Shown: positions 7,726 to 17,147 of the stretch, one piece after another
How the letters are laid out: each line of letters begins with the position of its first letter
Position numbering within the stretch: the stretch's first letter is position 1
Assembly (NCBI GenBank): GCA_021773115.1
Contig: JAJFKS010000033.1
Location: forward strand, 248,001 to 312,000
DNA from: Woeseiaceae bacterium
GTDB taxonomy: Bacteria > Pseudomonadota > Gammaproteobacteria > Steroidobacterales > Woeseiaceae
Reading direction: 5' to 3'
Length of the DNA stretch: 64,000 bases
Translations under genes and position numbers: made by a program
The notes under the pieces: generated by a model
What the model was told of the DNA's origin: nothing
The model's input: only the letters and a program-made list of their open reading frames with translations
The model's database searches: none

Positions 7726-8967
7726 TCAACTTTGCGGGCTCGCACTGCCGAAGTCATCGAGCGCAATTTGCCCCTCCTCGACACCGAGGTCTGACAGCAT
7801 CTTGATGACCGCGGCGTTCATTAGCGGCGGGCCACAAATATAGTACTCACACAACTCAGGCGTCGGATGGTCTTTCAGCAGTTGGTCGTGAACGAGTTGG
7901 TGAACAAATCCGGCAGGACCGTTCCACTCGTCTTCCGGCAGTGGATCCGATAGCGCGACATGCCATTCGAAATTGTCAAAGTCGGCGGCGAGGCGATCAA
8001 ATAAGTCCGCATAGAACAATTCCTTTAAACTGCGCGCGCCGTACCAGAACGACATCTTACGCCCGCTTTGTTGCCGCCGTAGTTGGTCGAGAATGTGCGA
8101 GCGCATCGGCGCCATGCCCGCGCCACCGCCGATGAAGACCATTTCACTATCGGTCGGTTTGGCGAGAAATTCACCGAAGGGACCCGTGAACGCGACCTGC
8201 TCACCCGGCTGTAGTGCGAATAGATACGAGGAGACCACGCCCGGTGGCGTGCCTTCCGGCGCGCCGGGTGGCGGCGTTGCGATACGGACATTGAGCATCA
8301 ACTCGTCGCCCTCACCCGGATAATTCGCCAATGAGTAAGCGCGTACCTCGGGGTCGGTCGCATGCGACTCGTAACGCCACAAGTTCAGGCGGTCCCAGTC
8401 CGATCGAAACCTATCGTCAATAACGAAATCTCTAAAGCGCGTCTGGTGGGCAGGACTTTCGATCTGGATGTAACTGCCGGCACGGAAATCGAATGTCGCC
8501 CCAGACGGCAATTCGAGCACCAACTCCTTAATAAAGGTGGCCACGTTACGGTTGGAGCGCACGGTGGCGAGGTGACGTTTGATTCCCAGTATTTGAGACG
8601 GCACCTCGATCTTCAGTGGTTCTTTGACGGCGAGCTGGCAGGCCAGGCGCTGATGCTCAGCGGCCTGTTTGGGCGTGATCAAGGCCCGCTCGGTTGGCAA
8701 CAGGGCGCCGCCGCCGTCGATGACCTTCACGCGACACTGTCCGCAGGTCCCTCGTCCACCGCAGGCCGACGGTAAAAACACACCGTGATCATTCAACGCT
8801 GCCAGAAGCTTCCGACCGACCGGGATGCGCAGTACTCGCGCCTCCTCGTTGATGTCCACCGCGACCTCTCCGCTCACCACCAATACCGATCGCGCAGCCA
8901 CAATGAAAACCGACAGCGCCATGATAATGCCGGTAAACAGCAGGATGGCGATGGCGAATTCAGACAT
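7726..8967 (-). CDS. nqrF: Na+-translocating NADH:quinone reductase subunit F
   Basis: NqrF takes electrons from NADH and passes them through FAD and a [2Fe-2S] centre to the membrane subunits. The start at MSEFAIAILL (8967) gives 413 residues, close to the family norm; the track's longer frame adds out-of-family sequence. It has one N-terminal membrane helix, a ferredoxin domain with Cys69, Cys75, Cys78 and Cys110, an FAD site (RAYSLANYPGE) and an NAD site (IGGGAGMAPMRSH). It ends DDFG plus a short tail. It lies 19 bases after nqrE, and 129 bases separate it from nqrM. Confidence 0.97.
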   Translation of the reverse strand: MSEFAIAILLFTGIIMALSVFIVAARSVLVVSGEVAVDINEEARVLRIPVGRKLLAALNDHGVFLPSACGGRGTCGQCRVKVIDGGGALLPTERALITPKQAAEHQRLACQLAVKEPLKIEVPSQILGIKRHLATVRSNRNVATFIKELVLELPSGATFDFRAGSYIQIESPAHQTRFRDFVIDDRFRSDWDRLNLWRYESHATDPEVRAYSLANYPGEGDELMLNVRIATPPPGAPEGTPPGVVSSYLFALQPGEQVAFTGPFGEFLAKPTDSEMVFIGGGAGMAPMRSHILDQLRRQQSGRKMSFWYGARSLKELFYADLFDRLAADFDNFEWHVALSDPLPEDEWNGPAGFVHQLVHDQLLKDHPTPELCEYYICGPPLMNAAVIKMLSDLGVEEGQIALDDFGSASPQS

Positions 8968-8986
8968 CAGCGCTTTGCTCCATCGT

Positions 8987-9595
8987 CTACAGCCGGATGC
9001 CCGAAAATGCCATGAAGCCCATGGCCATGAGACCGGCGCAAATAAAGGTGATACCCGAGCCCTGCAACCCGTCGGGTACGTCACTGTAGCGAAGCTTTTG
9101 GCGAAGCCCGGCCAGGACGATGATGGCCAGCGCCCAGCCAATGCCGCTGCCAAAGCCATAGACGACGCTCTCGCCCAAGGTGTAGCGCCGCTCAGCCATG
9201 AACAACGAAGCACCGAGGATGGCGCAGTTCACCGCGATAAGCGGCAGGAATACACCGAGCGCCTGGTGGAGTGCCGGAAAATACCGATCCAGCGCCATTT
9301 CCAGAACCTGCACTATTGCGGCGATCACACCAATGAAGCTGATCAGTGCGAGAAAACTGAGGTCCATCGCCGGCAAGCCGGCCCAGTCGAGCGCGCCGGG
9401 GCCCAGCAGGTAGGTGAGAATGAGACTGTTGACCGGCACGGTGAGCGTCATCACCAACACCACAGCGACGCCCAGGCCAACGGCAGTGTCGAAGCGGCGG
9501 GACAGCGCCAAAAAGGGGCAGATACCCAGGAACAGCGCCAGCACCAGGTTTTCGGTGAAGACCGACTGCAGAAACAAGTTCACGTACGTGCTCAC
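8987..9595 (-). CDS. nqrE: Na+-NQR subunit E
   Basis: This 202-residue integral membrane protein has six predicted helices, beginning [20 protein letters not shown], the classic NqrE N-terminus. It forms with NqrD the inverted pair that carries the intramembrane iron centre; conserved cysteines are visible in LGICPFLAL and NCAILGAS. The start is GTG overlapping the nqrD stop (GTGA), so translation is coupled. It is the fifth gene of the nqr operon. Confidence 0.97.
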   Translation of the reverse strand: MSTYVNLFLQSVFTENLVLALFLGICPFLALSRRFDTAVGLGVAVVLVMTLTVPVNSLILTYLLGPGALDWAGLPAMDLSFLALISFIGVIAAIVQVLEMALDRYFPALHQALGVFLPLIAVNCAILGASLFMAERRYTLGESVVYGFGSGIGWALAIIVLAGLRQKLRYSDVPDGLQGSGITFICAGLMAMGFMAFSGIRL

Positions 9596-10257
9596 GAGCT
9601 GACCTGCGTTCGGTGCACGTGTCGAATTCTGAATTCCGGCTGCTCAACTTGCTCAACCCGCCACGTCCGAATCGCCCAAATCATGAGGCCGATGATGAAA
9701 TATACGCCAGGCGGCAGGATCATCATGCCGTTGGGGTAGTACCACCCCCCCTCGCTGACGGTCGGCAATATCGTAAAACCGAACAGCGAACCCGCACCCA
9801 GAAGCTCACGAATCGCAGCAATGCTCATTAAGGCAAGGCTGTAGCCGAGTCCGTTGCCTAAGCCATCGAGAAAGCTCGGCACGACCTTGTTTTTCATGGC
9901 AAACGTCTCAACGCGTCCCAGCACGATACAGTTGGTGACGATCAGTCCGACGAACACTGACAACTGCTTGCTGGTCTCAAACGCGTAGGCTTTCAGGACC
10001 TGATCCACGACAATGACCAGCGAGGCGATAATCGTCATCTGCACGACAATGCGCACGTTGTCCGGGATGTAGTTTCGAATCGCGCTGATTACGGCACTGC
10101 CGAACGCGAGTACGGCGGTAACGGCAAGGCTCATTAAAAGCGCCGGCATCATCGAGGTGGTCACCGCGAGCGCCGAACAGAGGCCGAGAATCTGAAACGT
10201 GATCGGATTTTCGTTGATCAGGGGATCGAGGATTGCCGCTTTGGATTCGGGTTTCAT
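9592..10257 (-). CDS. nqrD: Na+-NQR subunit D
   Basis: The start [12 protein letters not shown] at 10257 overlaps the nqrC stop (ATGA) and gives 221 residues. The protein has six membrane segments and the family stretches [17 protein letters not shown] and [19 protein letters not shown], each with a Cys expected to ligand the shared NqrD/E iron centre. It pairs with NqrE in the sodium-pumping core. Confidence 0.97.
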   Translation of the reverse strand: MKPESKAAILDPLINENPITFQILGLCSALAVTTSMMPALLMSLAVTAVLAFGSAVISAIRNYIPDNVRIVVQMTIIASLVIVVDQVLKAYAFETSKQLSVFVGLIVTNCIVLGRVETFAMKNKVVPSFLDGLGNGLGYSLALMSIAAIRELLGAGSLFGFTILPTVSEGGWYYPNGMMILPPGVYFIIGLMIWAIRTWRVEQVEQPEFRIRHVHRTQVSS

Positions 10258-11084
10258 TGTATCGTCTCGTCGTTGGCACGCAATTTTTGCAGGAAAGGGC
10301 CGAAGCCGTGCGCGCCCAACCAATAGCGCAACAGGTTTGTCACACCGTGCCCGGTGAGGGTGGCCCCGGTGATGCCATCGACCTGATAGGCGTCGCTGCC
10401 ATCGTTCGCTCTCGCTACGATTCCTTTGGCCACTTCAATCAAGGGTTCGGCGGACGTGCCGTAGATTTTCTTGCCGCGCCACAGTTTTTGCCACTTCGGA
10501 TTGTCAATCTCGCCGCCGAGTCCTGGCGTTTCGCCGTGTTGATAAAAGCGCAGTCCGACGATCGTATTCGCGTCCGCCTCTAAGGCGACATAGCCGTACA
10601 TGGTTGACCACAATCCGTAACCATAGACGGGCAGAATGATCAGCTTCAGGCGATCCGTTTCGTACAGCAGGTAGACGACAGCATAGCGGGAGCGCTCTTT
10701 TATGACCGCGGCATCGAGTTCCTTGGGCACGCTGACGCGCATTGATGGATCGCGACTGCGCTGCGCGCTCTCGAGCATCGCCAGATCGATATCGGTGGCA
10801 TAGTCGCCGGTACTCAGATCCACGACTCGTGCCTCAACCTGCCCGAACAGCACCTCGGTGCTTTTGCCGGATTCCAGTAAGTCTGCTGCCGCCAGAATAT
10901 TCTGTTGGCGGTTGTGCTCCTGGTTCAGTTGGTATTGGGGGCGCAACGAAATCGCAGCACCGGCCACCAGCACCGCGCTCAAAAGGCTGACGATCAAGGG
11001 TACCAATAGCGTTTTGGCCAAACTGTTCTTGGGCGCGGCTAACAAACGTGAAATCCAACCGGCGTTGTTCGGTGATTCAGACAT
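10254..11084 (-). CDS. nqrC: Na+-NQR subunit C (FMN-binding)
   Basis: The start [10 protein letters not shown] at 11084 gives 276 residues; it overlaps the end of nqrB by 8 bases. One N-terminal membrane helix (about 25-48) anchors a periplasmic domain. The motif [12 protein letters not shown] places the covalently bound FMN on Thr242. [10 protein letters not shown] is the second conserved family stretch. The FMN is attached by ApbE, whose gene is not in this window. Confidence 0.97.
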   Translation of the reverse strand: MSESPNNAGWISRLLAAPKNSLAKTLLVPLIVSLLSAVLVAGAAISLRPQYQLNQEHNRQQNILAAADLLESGKSTEVLFGQVEARVVDLSTGDYATDIDLAMLESAQRSRDPSMRVSVPKELDAAVIKERSRYAVVYLLYETDRLKLIILPVYGYGLWSTMYGYVALEADANTIVGLRFYQHGETPGLGGEIDNPKWQKLWRGKKIYGTSAEPLIEVAKGIVARANDGSDAYQVDGITGATLTGHGVTNLLRYWLGAHGFGPFLQKLRANDETIQ

Positions 11085-12285
11085 GTCGCCTTTGTCTCCG
11101 ACGCAGGTGCAAGCGGATAACAATCTGATCGATTACTGGCGCGAACAGGTTGGCGAACAATATCGCCATCATGATGGCTTCCGGGAAGGCCGGGTTGGTG
11201 ACGCGGACAATCACCGTGAGCGCACCGATCAACAGGCCGAACACCCAGCGGCCTGGGTCCGTTTGCGCCGCAGTAACGGGGTCGGTCGCCATGAATACCA
11301 TCCCAAACGCGAATCCGCCTAGCACCAGGTGCCAGTACCAGGGCATGGTGCCCAGCGGGTAACTGCCGCCGACAGCGTTGAAGAGTATGGCGGTGATCAC
11401 CATACCGATGAAAACGCCCAATATGATGCGCCATGACGCCACGCCGCTGAGGATCAGCAGCGCCCCGCCGACCAGGGCCGCTAATGTCGATGTTTCTCCC
11501 AGGGATCCCGGAGTCGTTCCGAGGAACGCGCTCATCCATGTGGCGCCGGTATTGGTGAGCCCGGCAATGCCGCTCTCGGCAGCGACGGCAAGCGCCGTGG
11601 CACCGGTATAGCCGTCAACAGCGACCCAGGCCGCATCGCCGGAAATCTCCGCGGGATAGGCAAAATAGAGAAACGCACGACCCAGCAGCGCGGGGTTCAG
11701 AATATTCTTGCCGGTACCACCGAAAACTTCCTTGCCAATTACAACGCCGAACGAGATTCCCACAGCAACCTGCCACCAGGGAAGATCGGGTGGCAAGATC
11801 AGCGCATAAAGCAAGGACGTCACCAGAAACCCTTCATTCACTTCGTGGTTTCGCTGCAACGCGAACAAGACTTCCCAGGCGCCGCCGACCAGCAGCGTTA
11901 TTAGGTAGATCGGCAAAAAATAGAGCAGCCCGTGAATCGCGCTGGCCATAACGCTATCAGGGTCGTAGCCGATCGCGAACAGGTCGAGCACGCTACCGCG
12001 CCAGCCACCGGCCGAATCAAGGCCCATTCCCGCCATGGCCAGATTTGCCTGATAGCCGGTATTCCATAGCGCCATCAGGACGCAGGGTGTCGCTGCGATT
12101 ACCACCAGGATCATCACACGCTTGAGATCGACCGCATCCCGTACGTGCGGCGCGCCCGCTGTGATGTCTTTGGGCGAGTACAGCAACGTATCGACCATTT
12201 CGAACAGGGCGCCGAATTTTTCGTAGCGCCCGCCTTTAGCGAAGTGGCGCTCGAGTCGATCCAGCTGATTTCGCAGGCGAGACAT
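11077..12285 (-). CDS. nqrB: Na+-NQR subunit B
   Basis: This 402-residue membrane subunit carries ten or so helices, the covalent FMN motif DGYTGATAL (Thr230) and conserved stretches such as KEVFGGTGKNILNPALLGRA. NqrB also holds riboflavin and is central to sodium translocation. Its ATG overlaps the nqrA stop by one base. Confidence 0.97.
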   Translation of the reverse strand: MSRLRNQLDRLERHFAKGGRYEKFGALFEMVDTLLYSPKDITAGAPHVRDAVDLKRVMILVVIAATPCVLMALWNTGYQANLAMAGMGLDSAGGWRGSVLDLFAIGYDPDSVMASAIHGLLYFLPIYLITLLVGGAWEVLFALQRNHEVNEGFLVTSLLYALILPPDLPWWQVAVGISFGVVIGKEVFGGTGKNILNPALLGRAFLYFAYPAEISGDAAWVAVDGYTGATALAVAAESGIAGLTNTGATWMSAFLGTTPGSLGETSTLAALVGGALLILSGVASWRIILGVFIGMVITAILFNAVGGSYPLGTMPWYWHLVLGGFAFGMVFMATDPVTAAQTDPGRWVFGLLIGALTVIVRVTNPAFPEAIMMAILFANLFAPVIDQIVIRLHLRRRQRRHV

Positions 12286-13631
12286 CAGCCGGATTTCTCA
12301 AGGCTGGCAAGGGTGTCGCGGAGCGCCTCACCGTAATTGTATTTGCTGCAACAAACGAAAGAACACAAAGCCAGATCCTCTTCATCAAGCTCCAGACAGC
12401 CCAGCAGCTTCGCAGTTTCGGTGTCATTGACGAGCAGTGCCTTCAGGAGTGGCGTGATCAGGATATTCAGCGGCATCACCTTTTCGAAGCTGCCGATCGG
12501 TACCAAGGCCCGTGGGCTGCCGTTTTGCGTGGTTGTAAGATCGAACAGGCGCTTTGGCAACATGCTCGACAGGAACATGCCGCTGGCGGAGAACTTGTTT
12601 TTGCCCGGTGCCAGCCAGCCAAGAAATTCACGTCGCGATTGCTCGCCGAGCACGTTGACCTGAAGATGATAGCGTCCGAGATAGGCCTCGGGGCCAGCCG
12701 CCCGGCGACCGGACAGTACGGATCCCGAGACACTACGGCTTGGTCCGTCGCGCAGCTCGCCGACGATGAGCTCATCGATGTGCGCGCCGAGCGGAACCTG
12801 GATTAATCGTGGCTTGAGTACATGCGGACCCGCCAACGATATGATCCGGTTAACGTCGAGTCGACCGGTCGTAAACAGGCGGCCGATGGCGATGACATCC
12901 TGATAGTTAAGGTGCCACACGGTCTTGTCGTGCGTGACGGGTGCCAGGTGATGAACGTGGGTTCCGACCAGGCCGGCCGGATGGGGACCGGAGAACGCGA
13001 CGGTTTCGACACGTTCCATCGAGACATTGAGATCCGGGCTATTTGCTGCAGTGCAGACAAAGACTTTGCCCTCCGTCAGCGCGCGGATCACGCGTACGCC
13101 ATCCAGAAACGCGTCCGCCGCGGTCGCGATGACGACGTCGGGATCGGCCGCCAACGGATTCGTATCAATGGCAGTGACAAAAATCGCGGCCGGGATTGAC
13201 TCCGGATGCGATACGCGGCCGAACGGCCTGGCGCGAAAAGCCGTCCATAACCCGGAGGCCAGCAGATTCTCGCGAACCGAGTGGCGATCGAGTTGGCCCA
13301 ATTTGGAGCCAGACCAGGAATCGAAAGCCCGCTCTTTATTGCCGTCGCGCTGGATAACGACGGACTGCAATCGTCTCCGCGCACCCCGATGAATGGCGGT
13401 GACAACGCCAGATGCCGGCGCGGTGAATTTCACGTCTGGCATTCCGCGATCTCCGAATAGCGGTTGGCCCAGGAGCACTCGCTCACCTTCGGCGACGAGC
13501 AGATTCGGCCGTAGGCCAGGGTAGTCAGCGCCAAGCACGGCAACGCGGTCAGTGGCGACGGTTTCGGCCACCGACTGAGCCGGAGCACCGGAGATTGGCA
13601 GGTTAAGTCCCCGTTTGATCTGAATTGTCAT
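12285..13631 (-). CDS. nqrA: Na+-NQR subunit A
   Basis: The start MTIQIKRGLNLPISG at 13631 gives 448 residues and matches the usual NqrA N-terminus; the track's start lies 11 codons upstream. The protein is soluble and binds quinone near NqrB. It contains VGTHVHHLAPV and the C-terminal LCSFVCCSKYNYGEALR. In most NqrA proteins this last stretch reads CTFVCPGKYEYG, so the Pro-Gly pair is replaced by Cys-Ser here. It is the first gene of the operon and lies behind a MerR-like promoter at 13723-13754. Confidence 0.97.
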   Translation of the reverse strand: MTIQIKRGLNLPISGAPAQSVAETVATDRVAVLGADYPGLRPNLLVAEGERVLLGQPLFGDRGMPDVKFTAPASGVVTAIHRGARRRLQSVVIQRDGNKERAFDSWSGSKLGQLDRHSVRENLLASGLWTAFRARPFGRVSHPESIPAAIFVTAIDTNPLAADPDVVIATAADAFLDGVRVIRALTEGKVFVCTAANSPDLNVSMERVETVAFSGPHPAGLVGTHVHHLAPVTHDKTVWHLNYQDVIAIGRLFTTGRLDVNRIISLAGPHVLKPRLIQVPLGAHIDELIVGELRDGPSRSVSGSVLSGRRAAGPEAYLGRYHLQVNVLGEQSRREFLGWLAPGKNKFSASGMFLSSMLPKRLFDLTTTQNGSPRALVPIGSFEKVMPLNILITPLLKALLVNDTETAKLLGCLELDEEDLALCSFVCCSKYNYGEALRDTLASLEKSG

Positions 13632-13722
13632 TGTTGCGACCGCCGGTAGAGTCGGCGAACACATCAGTCACACGTAGCGCGTGCGCTTGATGCCAACTGT
13701 GCCTCACCACAAACATCAGCCG

Positions 13723-13754
13723 ATGGTATATCCTGTATCCAGCACACAGGTCAA
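13723..13754 (-). promoter_or_regulatory. Regulon promoter 1 (nqr operon)
   Basis: -35 TTGACC and -10 TACCAT are 20 bp apart; an alternative -10 TATACC lies at 18 bp. The spacer holds the dyad CCTGT-N9-ACAGG. The same architecture appears before seven other operons in the window. The implied leader of nqrA is about 85 bases. Confidence 0.65.
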
Positions 13755-13885
13755 ACGATGGTATTTGGCCAAGACTCGAAGAGCAATCGTTGCCCGGGCT
13801 TGGCTGCTGCCGGAGCGTGGCAGAAAACACACGAGGGAATATTTACAACGCTAGTTCGGGAATTGCCGGACCCTTCCACTCTCAT
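13751..13885 (-). CDS. Possible 44-residue CxxCH protein coupled to the FTR1 gene
   Basis: An ATG overlapping the FTR1 stop (ATGA) opens a 44-codon frame containing IPSCVFCHAPAAAKPGQ, a c-type haem-binding motif. It has no signal peptide, so export, needed for haem attachment, is unexplained. It might be a decayed cytochrome end or a chance frame. Coupling and the motif make it worth listing at low confidence. Confidence 0.3.
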   Translation of the reverse strand: MRVEGSGNSRTSVVNIPSCVFCHAPAAAKPGQRLLFESWPNTIV

Positions 13886-15810
13886 GATTGTGATCCGGCG
13901 GTCTGTCGGCGCGACAAAAGAGTCCACGAGATCGCACCGATGCATACGATTACCAACTGGGCACCGATGCTTTGCGCGGTAGGATAAATCCCCAGCCAGT
14001 CGATTCTAGGTGCACCGATGAAGGTCACGCCGATCTTGCCCGCCTCCTGGAGCGCGGCGATGCCTTTTCCCGCGAATATCACCGCCAGGACAAACATCAG
14101 CGCGCCATTCGCCTTGAAAAAGAGCCGTAGTGGCAGTCGAGCGCCAATGCGAAACACCGCCCAGCCTGCGACGCCCAGCGCGATTGCAGCAAGCGCGGCC
14201 CCCATGATGAGCGGCGATGCGGCACGCGATTGCAGCCAGAGCGCTTCATAAAACAATACTGTTTCGAGAATTTCGCGATAAACAGCGATGAAAGCCAGAG
14301 CCGCGACACCCCACAACGTACCGCCCGACAGGCTCTTTCCGAGCCGCTCATTTAGAAACGCCCGCCAATGTGCTGCATGGCTGTGACGATGCAGCCAAAT
14401 GCCGACATACAAAAGTACAATTGCCGCCAACAGTGCAGCCGCACCCTCGATCAGCTCTCTTTGAGCACCGCTGATACTGATCACTGTTTTGATACCGATC
14501 CAGGTCAACGCACCGGCGGTCAAAGCGCTGAGCCAACCAAAGTGCAAGTATCGCATTGCCGTCGTATGTTCGGTTCGCTTCAGATACAAAGTCATCGCGG
14601 CAAGCAGCACGATAGCTTCGAGACCCTCGCGCAACAGGATCAAAAAAGCGCTTGTAAATAATGTCGCCGTGGACGAACCGCGGGACGACAGTAGTGCTGA
14701 GGCGTCCTCCAGGCGCAGTTCGAGATTCGCCACGGTCGACGCGAGTACGTCGTCAGCCACGCCTTCTCGGATCATGTTCCGCAACACCTGCATATCCCGC
14801 TCGATACCGACCGCGAGCTCGCCATCCAGTACTCGAAGCGACGCTTCGACCAACTCGTATCCTTCTAAATATGCGGATAGCGCCAATTGCGCAGCAGTAT
14901 CCGCCTGGCCGTCGGCGTACACCGCCACAACCTCTTGTAGCTCGGCAATCGTGCGTTGGATGGGATCACCGGACGAGTCCACCAGTGCCTCCGGATAATG
15001 GCGAAGGTACGCGAGGACGGGACTGGCAATCTCCGTGCTCCCACCCAACGCAGCGGGCGCTTCGGACGTAAAACTGGCGAGTGTTGGCAACGTCTCGTTT
15101 AATGCGCCGTCATTCCAGAGTCGCTCTCCTTGTGCAATAACTGCCGGGGTATCACGAAGGCCCGCAACATAAAATGCGAGTGACCAGCGCTGATTCTCTG
15201 TCAGCGATGAAAATGCGGGCATGCCGGTCCCCGTAACACCCAGCGTGATGGTTGAATACAGGCTGTACAAGCTGCGCTGTCGCGCCCGCCCAACATCAAG
15301 GAAATTTGTTGGCGAGGGGTCGAGCGCTTTTCCCATGAGACCGTCACCACGGCCTGAATCGCCGTGGCAACCGGAACACTGATCGAAATATAGAGAGCTA
15401 ACGCTGAGTGGAACCGGCGCGACCCGCGGGGCGGTTTCGATATCATAGACCGCAATCAAGCCAGCGATGAGATTGCGCGAATCTGATGCCACCTGAATGC
15501 TCGGCGCACGCGTATCGACCAGAGACGCCAAGGCCCGTGCTTGCGAAAGCAGACCTTGCTGCTCTGCTTTGGGCGGCAGCGTCAAAAGGAGTTCGTTTAC
15601 TAATGCCAAAAACTCGCGTTGCTCAGCATACTCCACAGCGTGGACGACATGCCCGGTCTGTACTGCTTCGGGATAGTCTACGGCTACGTAATCCAACAAG
15701 GCGACGATTGACTGCGCGCTGGTCTGCCATTCCGGGTGTGTGGGTGGTTGTGCCTCGGCAACAGCGACAGTGCTGAAAGCAAGCAGAATGGTAATGAGAA
15801 TTATTCGCAT
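13882..15810 (-). CDS. Cytochrome c - FTR1 iron permease fusion
   Basis: The 642-residue protein has a signal peptide, a periplasmic region with a single haem motif CSGCH (residues 145-149), a helical linker, and a C-terminal FTR1-type permease with REGLEAIVLLAAM, the REGLE iron-binding motif, and a second EILETVLFYEA. FTR1 permeases import iron after oxidation by a partner; the fused cytochrome c could accept the electrons. It is followed by a possible 44-residue CxxCH frame and preceded by a cytochrome c and a Met/His-rich protein. No strong ribosome site precedes the ATG, and the predicted start of transcription is very close to it, so the mRNA may be leaderless. Confidence 0.9.
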   Translation of the reverse strand: MRIILITILLAFSTVAVAEAQPPTHPEWQTSAQSIVALLDYVAVDYPEAVQTGHVVHAVEYAEQREFLALVNELLLTLPPKAEQQGLLSQARALASLVDTRAPSIQVASDSRNLIAGLIAVYDIETAPRVAPVPLSVSSLYFDQCSGCHGDSGRGDGLMGKALDPSPTNFLDVGRARQRSLYSLYSTITLGVTGTGMPAFSSLTENQRWSLAFYVAGLRDTPAVIAQGERLWNDGALNETLPTLASFTSEAPAALGGSTEIASPVLAYLRHYPEALVDSSGDPIQRTIAELQEVVAVYADGQADTAAQLALSAYLEGYELVEASLRVLDGELAVGIERDMQVLRNMIREGVADDVLASTVANLELRLEDASALLSSRGSSTATLFTSAFLILLREGLEAIVLLAAMTLYLKRTEHTTAMRYLHFGWLSALTAGALTWIGIKTVISISGAQRELIEGAAALLAAIVLLYVGIWLHRHSHAAHWRAFLNERLGKSLSGGTLWGVAALAFIAVYREILETVLFYEALWLQSRAASPLIMGAALAAIALGVAGWAVFRIGARLPLRLFFKANGALMFVLAVIFAGKGIAALQEAGKIGVTFIGAPRIDWLGIYPTAQSIGAQLVIVCIGAISWTLLSRRQTAGSQS

Positions 15811-15816
15811 TACTGG

Positions 15817-15845
15817 ATGCTAGTCTGGAGCACTAGGTTTCGCAA
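15817..15845 (-). promoter_or_regulatory. Candidate promoter of the cytochrome c-FTR1 gene
   Basis: TTGCGA and TAGCAT are separated by 17 bp. The spacer and -10 edge contain the inverted repeat CTAGT-N7-ACTAG, which suggests regulation. Transcription would begin almost at the start codon. Confidence 0.45.
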
Positions 15846-15922
15846 GCGTTCGGGGCCGTATCAGGCAGGTGGTCAGGGTCCCTTAAAATCAATTCGACCT
15901 TAGATGCTGACAGCTTATTCGT

Positions 15923-16486
15923 TCAATGGTGACCATCACCAGTCTCCGCTCGTGCGGAAAGTATTTGATATTGCTCGGGGGAAAGTGCCGGTAACTTCTC
16001 AAGGAAGGCCACCATATTCCATATCCGATCGTCATCATGTCCTGACCCCCACGCAGGCATCCCGGACCCTTTGATACCGTGTTTGATAATCCAGAAGCGC
16101 CTTTGCGCTTGTTGCGTTGGTTCATCGCCATGCTCGCCCGGCGCCGCTGCCAAATTGGGTGGCGCGGGATAAAGCCCCAGGGATAAGTCGCTGTCTTTCT
16201 GGCCCGGACTCAGGTGACATCCGGCACACATGTCGTTGTAGTCGGCACCGCCTGCAAGCAATCGATCAGAAGAGTCGATATCGGCCGGCACTTGAATGTT
16301 GCCTGAGGCACGATCAATAGAGCGCTCACGCAAGGTTTCCAATACCCAGTAGGTAAAATCGTTGTGCGGCACATCTGCGTGCATTGGATAGAGTCCGGAA
16401 TAGACGAAGCCGATTCCGCCGAGCCCTATTACGATTGCAGCGACGCTAAGGCACCTGATACAGCCGAAGGGTTTGGATAATGTCAT
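15923..16486 (-). CDS. Membrane-anchored c-type cytochrome
   Basis: The start at MTLSKPFG is supported by AAGGAAAA upstream and gives 187 residues. One N-terminal membrane helix is followed by a cytochrome c domain with CAGCH in YNDMCAGCHLSPGQ and a likely axial Met in KGSGMPAWGSGH. The tail is His-rich (GDGHH). It probably works in electron transfer with the neighbouring FTR1-cytochrome fusion or the Met/His-rich protein. A 112-base gap separates it from the FTR1 fusion. Confidence 0.87.
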   Translation of the reverse strand: MTLSKPFGCIRCLSVAAIVIGLGGIGFVYSGLYPMHADVPHNDFTYWVLETLRERSIDRASGNIQVPADIDSSDRLLAGGADYNDMCAGCHLSPGQKDSDLSLGLYPAPPNLAAAPGEHGDEPTQQAQRRFWIIKHGIKGSGMPAWGSGHDDDRIWNMVAFLEKLPALSPEQYQILSARAETGDGHH

Positions 16487-16566
16487 TTGTTTTCCTTGAG
16501 ATTGCTCACCCTTCCACGCACCGGAAATCGACCGGCGCAATGGACTCCGGACGTGAAATATCGAAA

Positions 16567-16932
16567 CTAGTGGCTATGTTCGGCGCCTGGCGTTTCTTCT
16601 GACGCTTCCGGTTTCTCATGATGATTGTCGTCAGGCGCCGCTGATGTTTCGTCATCATTCGGCGGCGCATCGTGCTTCATATGCTCATCGTGATCACCGG
16701 GGGACGCCTCGGATGCCTCATCGTCACCGTGCATTGATGCCATGCATTGCTTCATCATGGCCTGCATGACAGGGTCGTTCATGTCCATCTTGCTGTGGTC
16801 CATGTCCTTCATTGCCGCACAGTTGGGCTTCTCAGCATCTTTCATGTGTTCCTTGGGATCATGCGCCTGCGCTGTCGACGCCAGGGCCATGATCGAGAAC
16901 AAAGTCAAAATAGTGATGATTAGATTTTTCAT
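16567..16932 (-). CDS. Met/His-rich periplasmic protein, probable metal binder
   Basis: From MKNLIITIL (GGAGT ribosome site 8 bases upstream) the protein has 121 residues: a signal peptide ending TAQAHD, a Met-rich helix (MKDMDHSKMDMNDPVMQAMM) and a C-terminal stretch rich in His, Asp, Glu and Pro ending GAEHSH. Met and His clusters of this kind bind Cu(I)/Cu(II) in the periplasm. A copB remnant lies immediately upstream, which strengthens a copper link. The exact function is unknown. Confidence 0.72.
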   Translation of the reverse strand: MKNLIITILTLFSIMALASTAQAHDPKEHMKDAEKPNCAAMKDMDHSKMDMNDPVMQAMMKQCMASMHGDDEASEASPGDHDEHMKHDAPPNDDETSAAPDDNHHEKPEASEETPGAEHSH

Positions 16933-16980
16933 GGTGTTACTCCTGATGATCAATAAAAACAGCAGCTACCGGAAGCCCAA

Positions 16981-17147
16981 TCAGAACCAAAACCGCAGCC
17001 CAGCTACATAGCTGGTCACGCTCGTTGGCTCATTCAGCGCTTCGGCAAAGTCAGCTGTTCGGCCAAACTTGCCGGTTCTTTCAATGCCAATGTAGGGTGC
17101 GAATTGGCGGCTAAATTCACGGTTCGCCAACAGCGATGCGCGACCGA
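16981..17147 (-). pseudogene. copB: C-terminal remnant of copper-resistance protein CopB
   Basis: Directly after the hflC stop, minus-strand translation reads NREFSRQFAPYIGIERTGKF and GRTADFAEALNEPTSV, ending VAGLRFWF and a stop. This matches the last strands of the CopB outer-membrane barrel, including the aromatic C-terminus. Only about 55 codons remain and no start is available. A deletion or recombination joined hflC to the copB tail. It is not in the ORF track. Confidence 0.75.

Noticed and set aside
7593-7784. 63-residue minus ORF between nqrF and nqrM
   Set aside because: It overlaps the nqrF end and nqrM start in another frame and matches nothing.
8825-9739. 304-residue plus-strand ORF
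   Set aside because: It lies opposite nqrF and nqrE, which are certain; composition is that of an antisense shadow.
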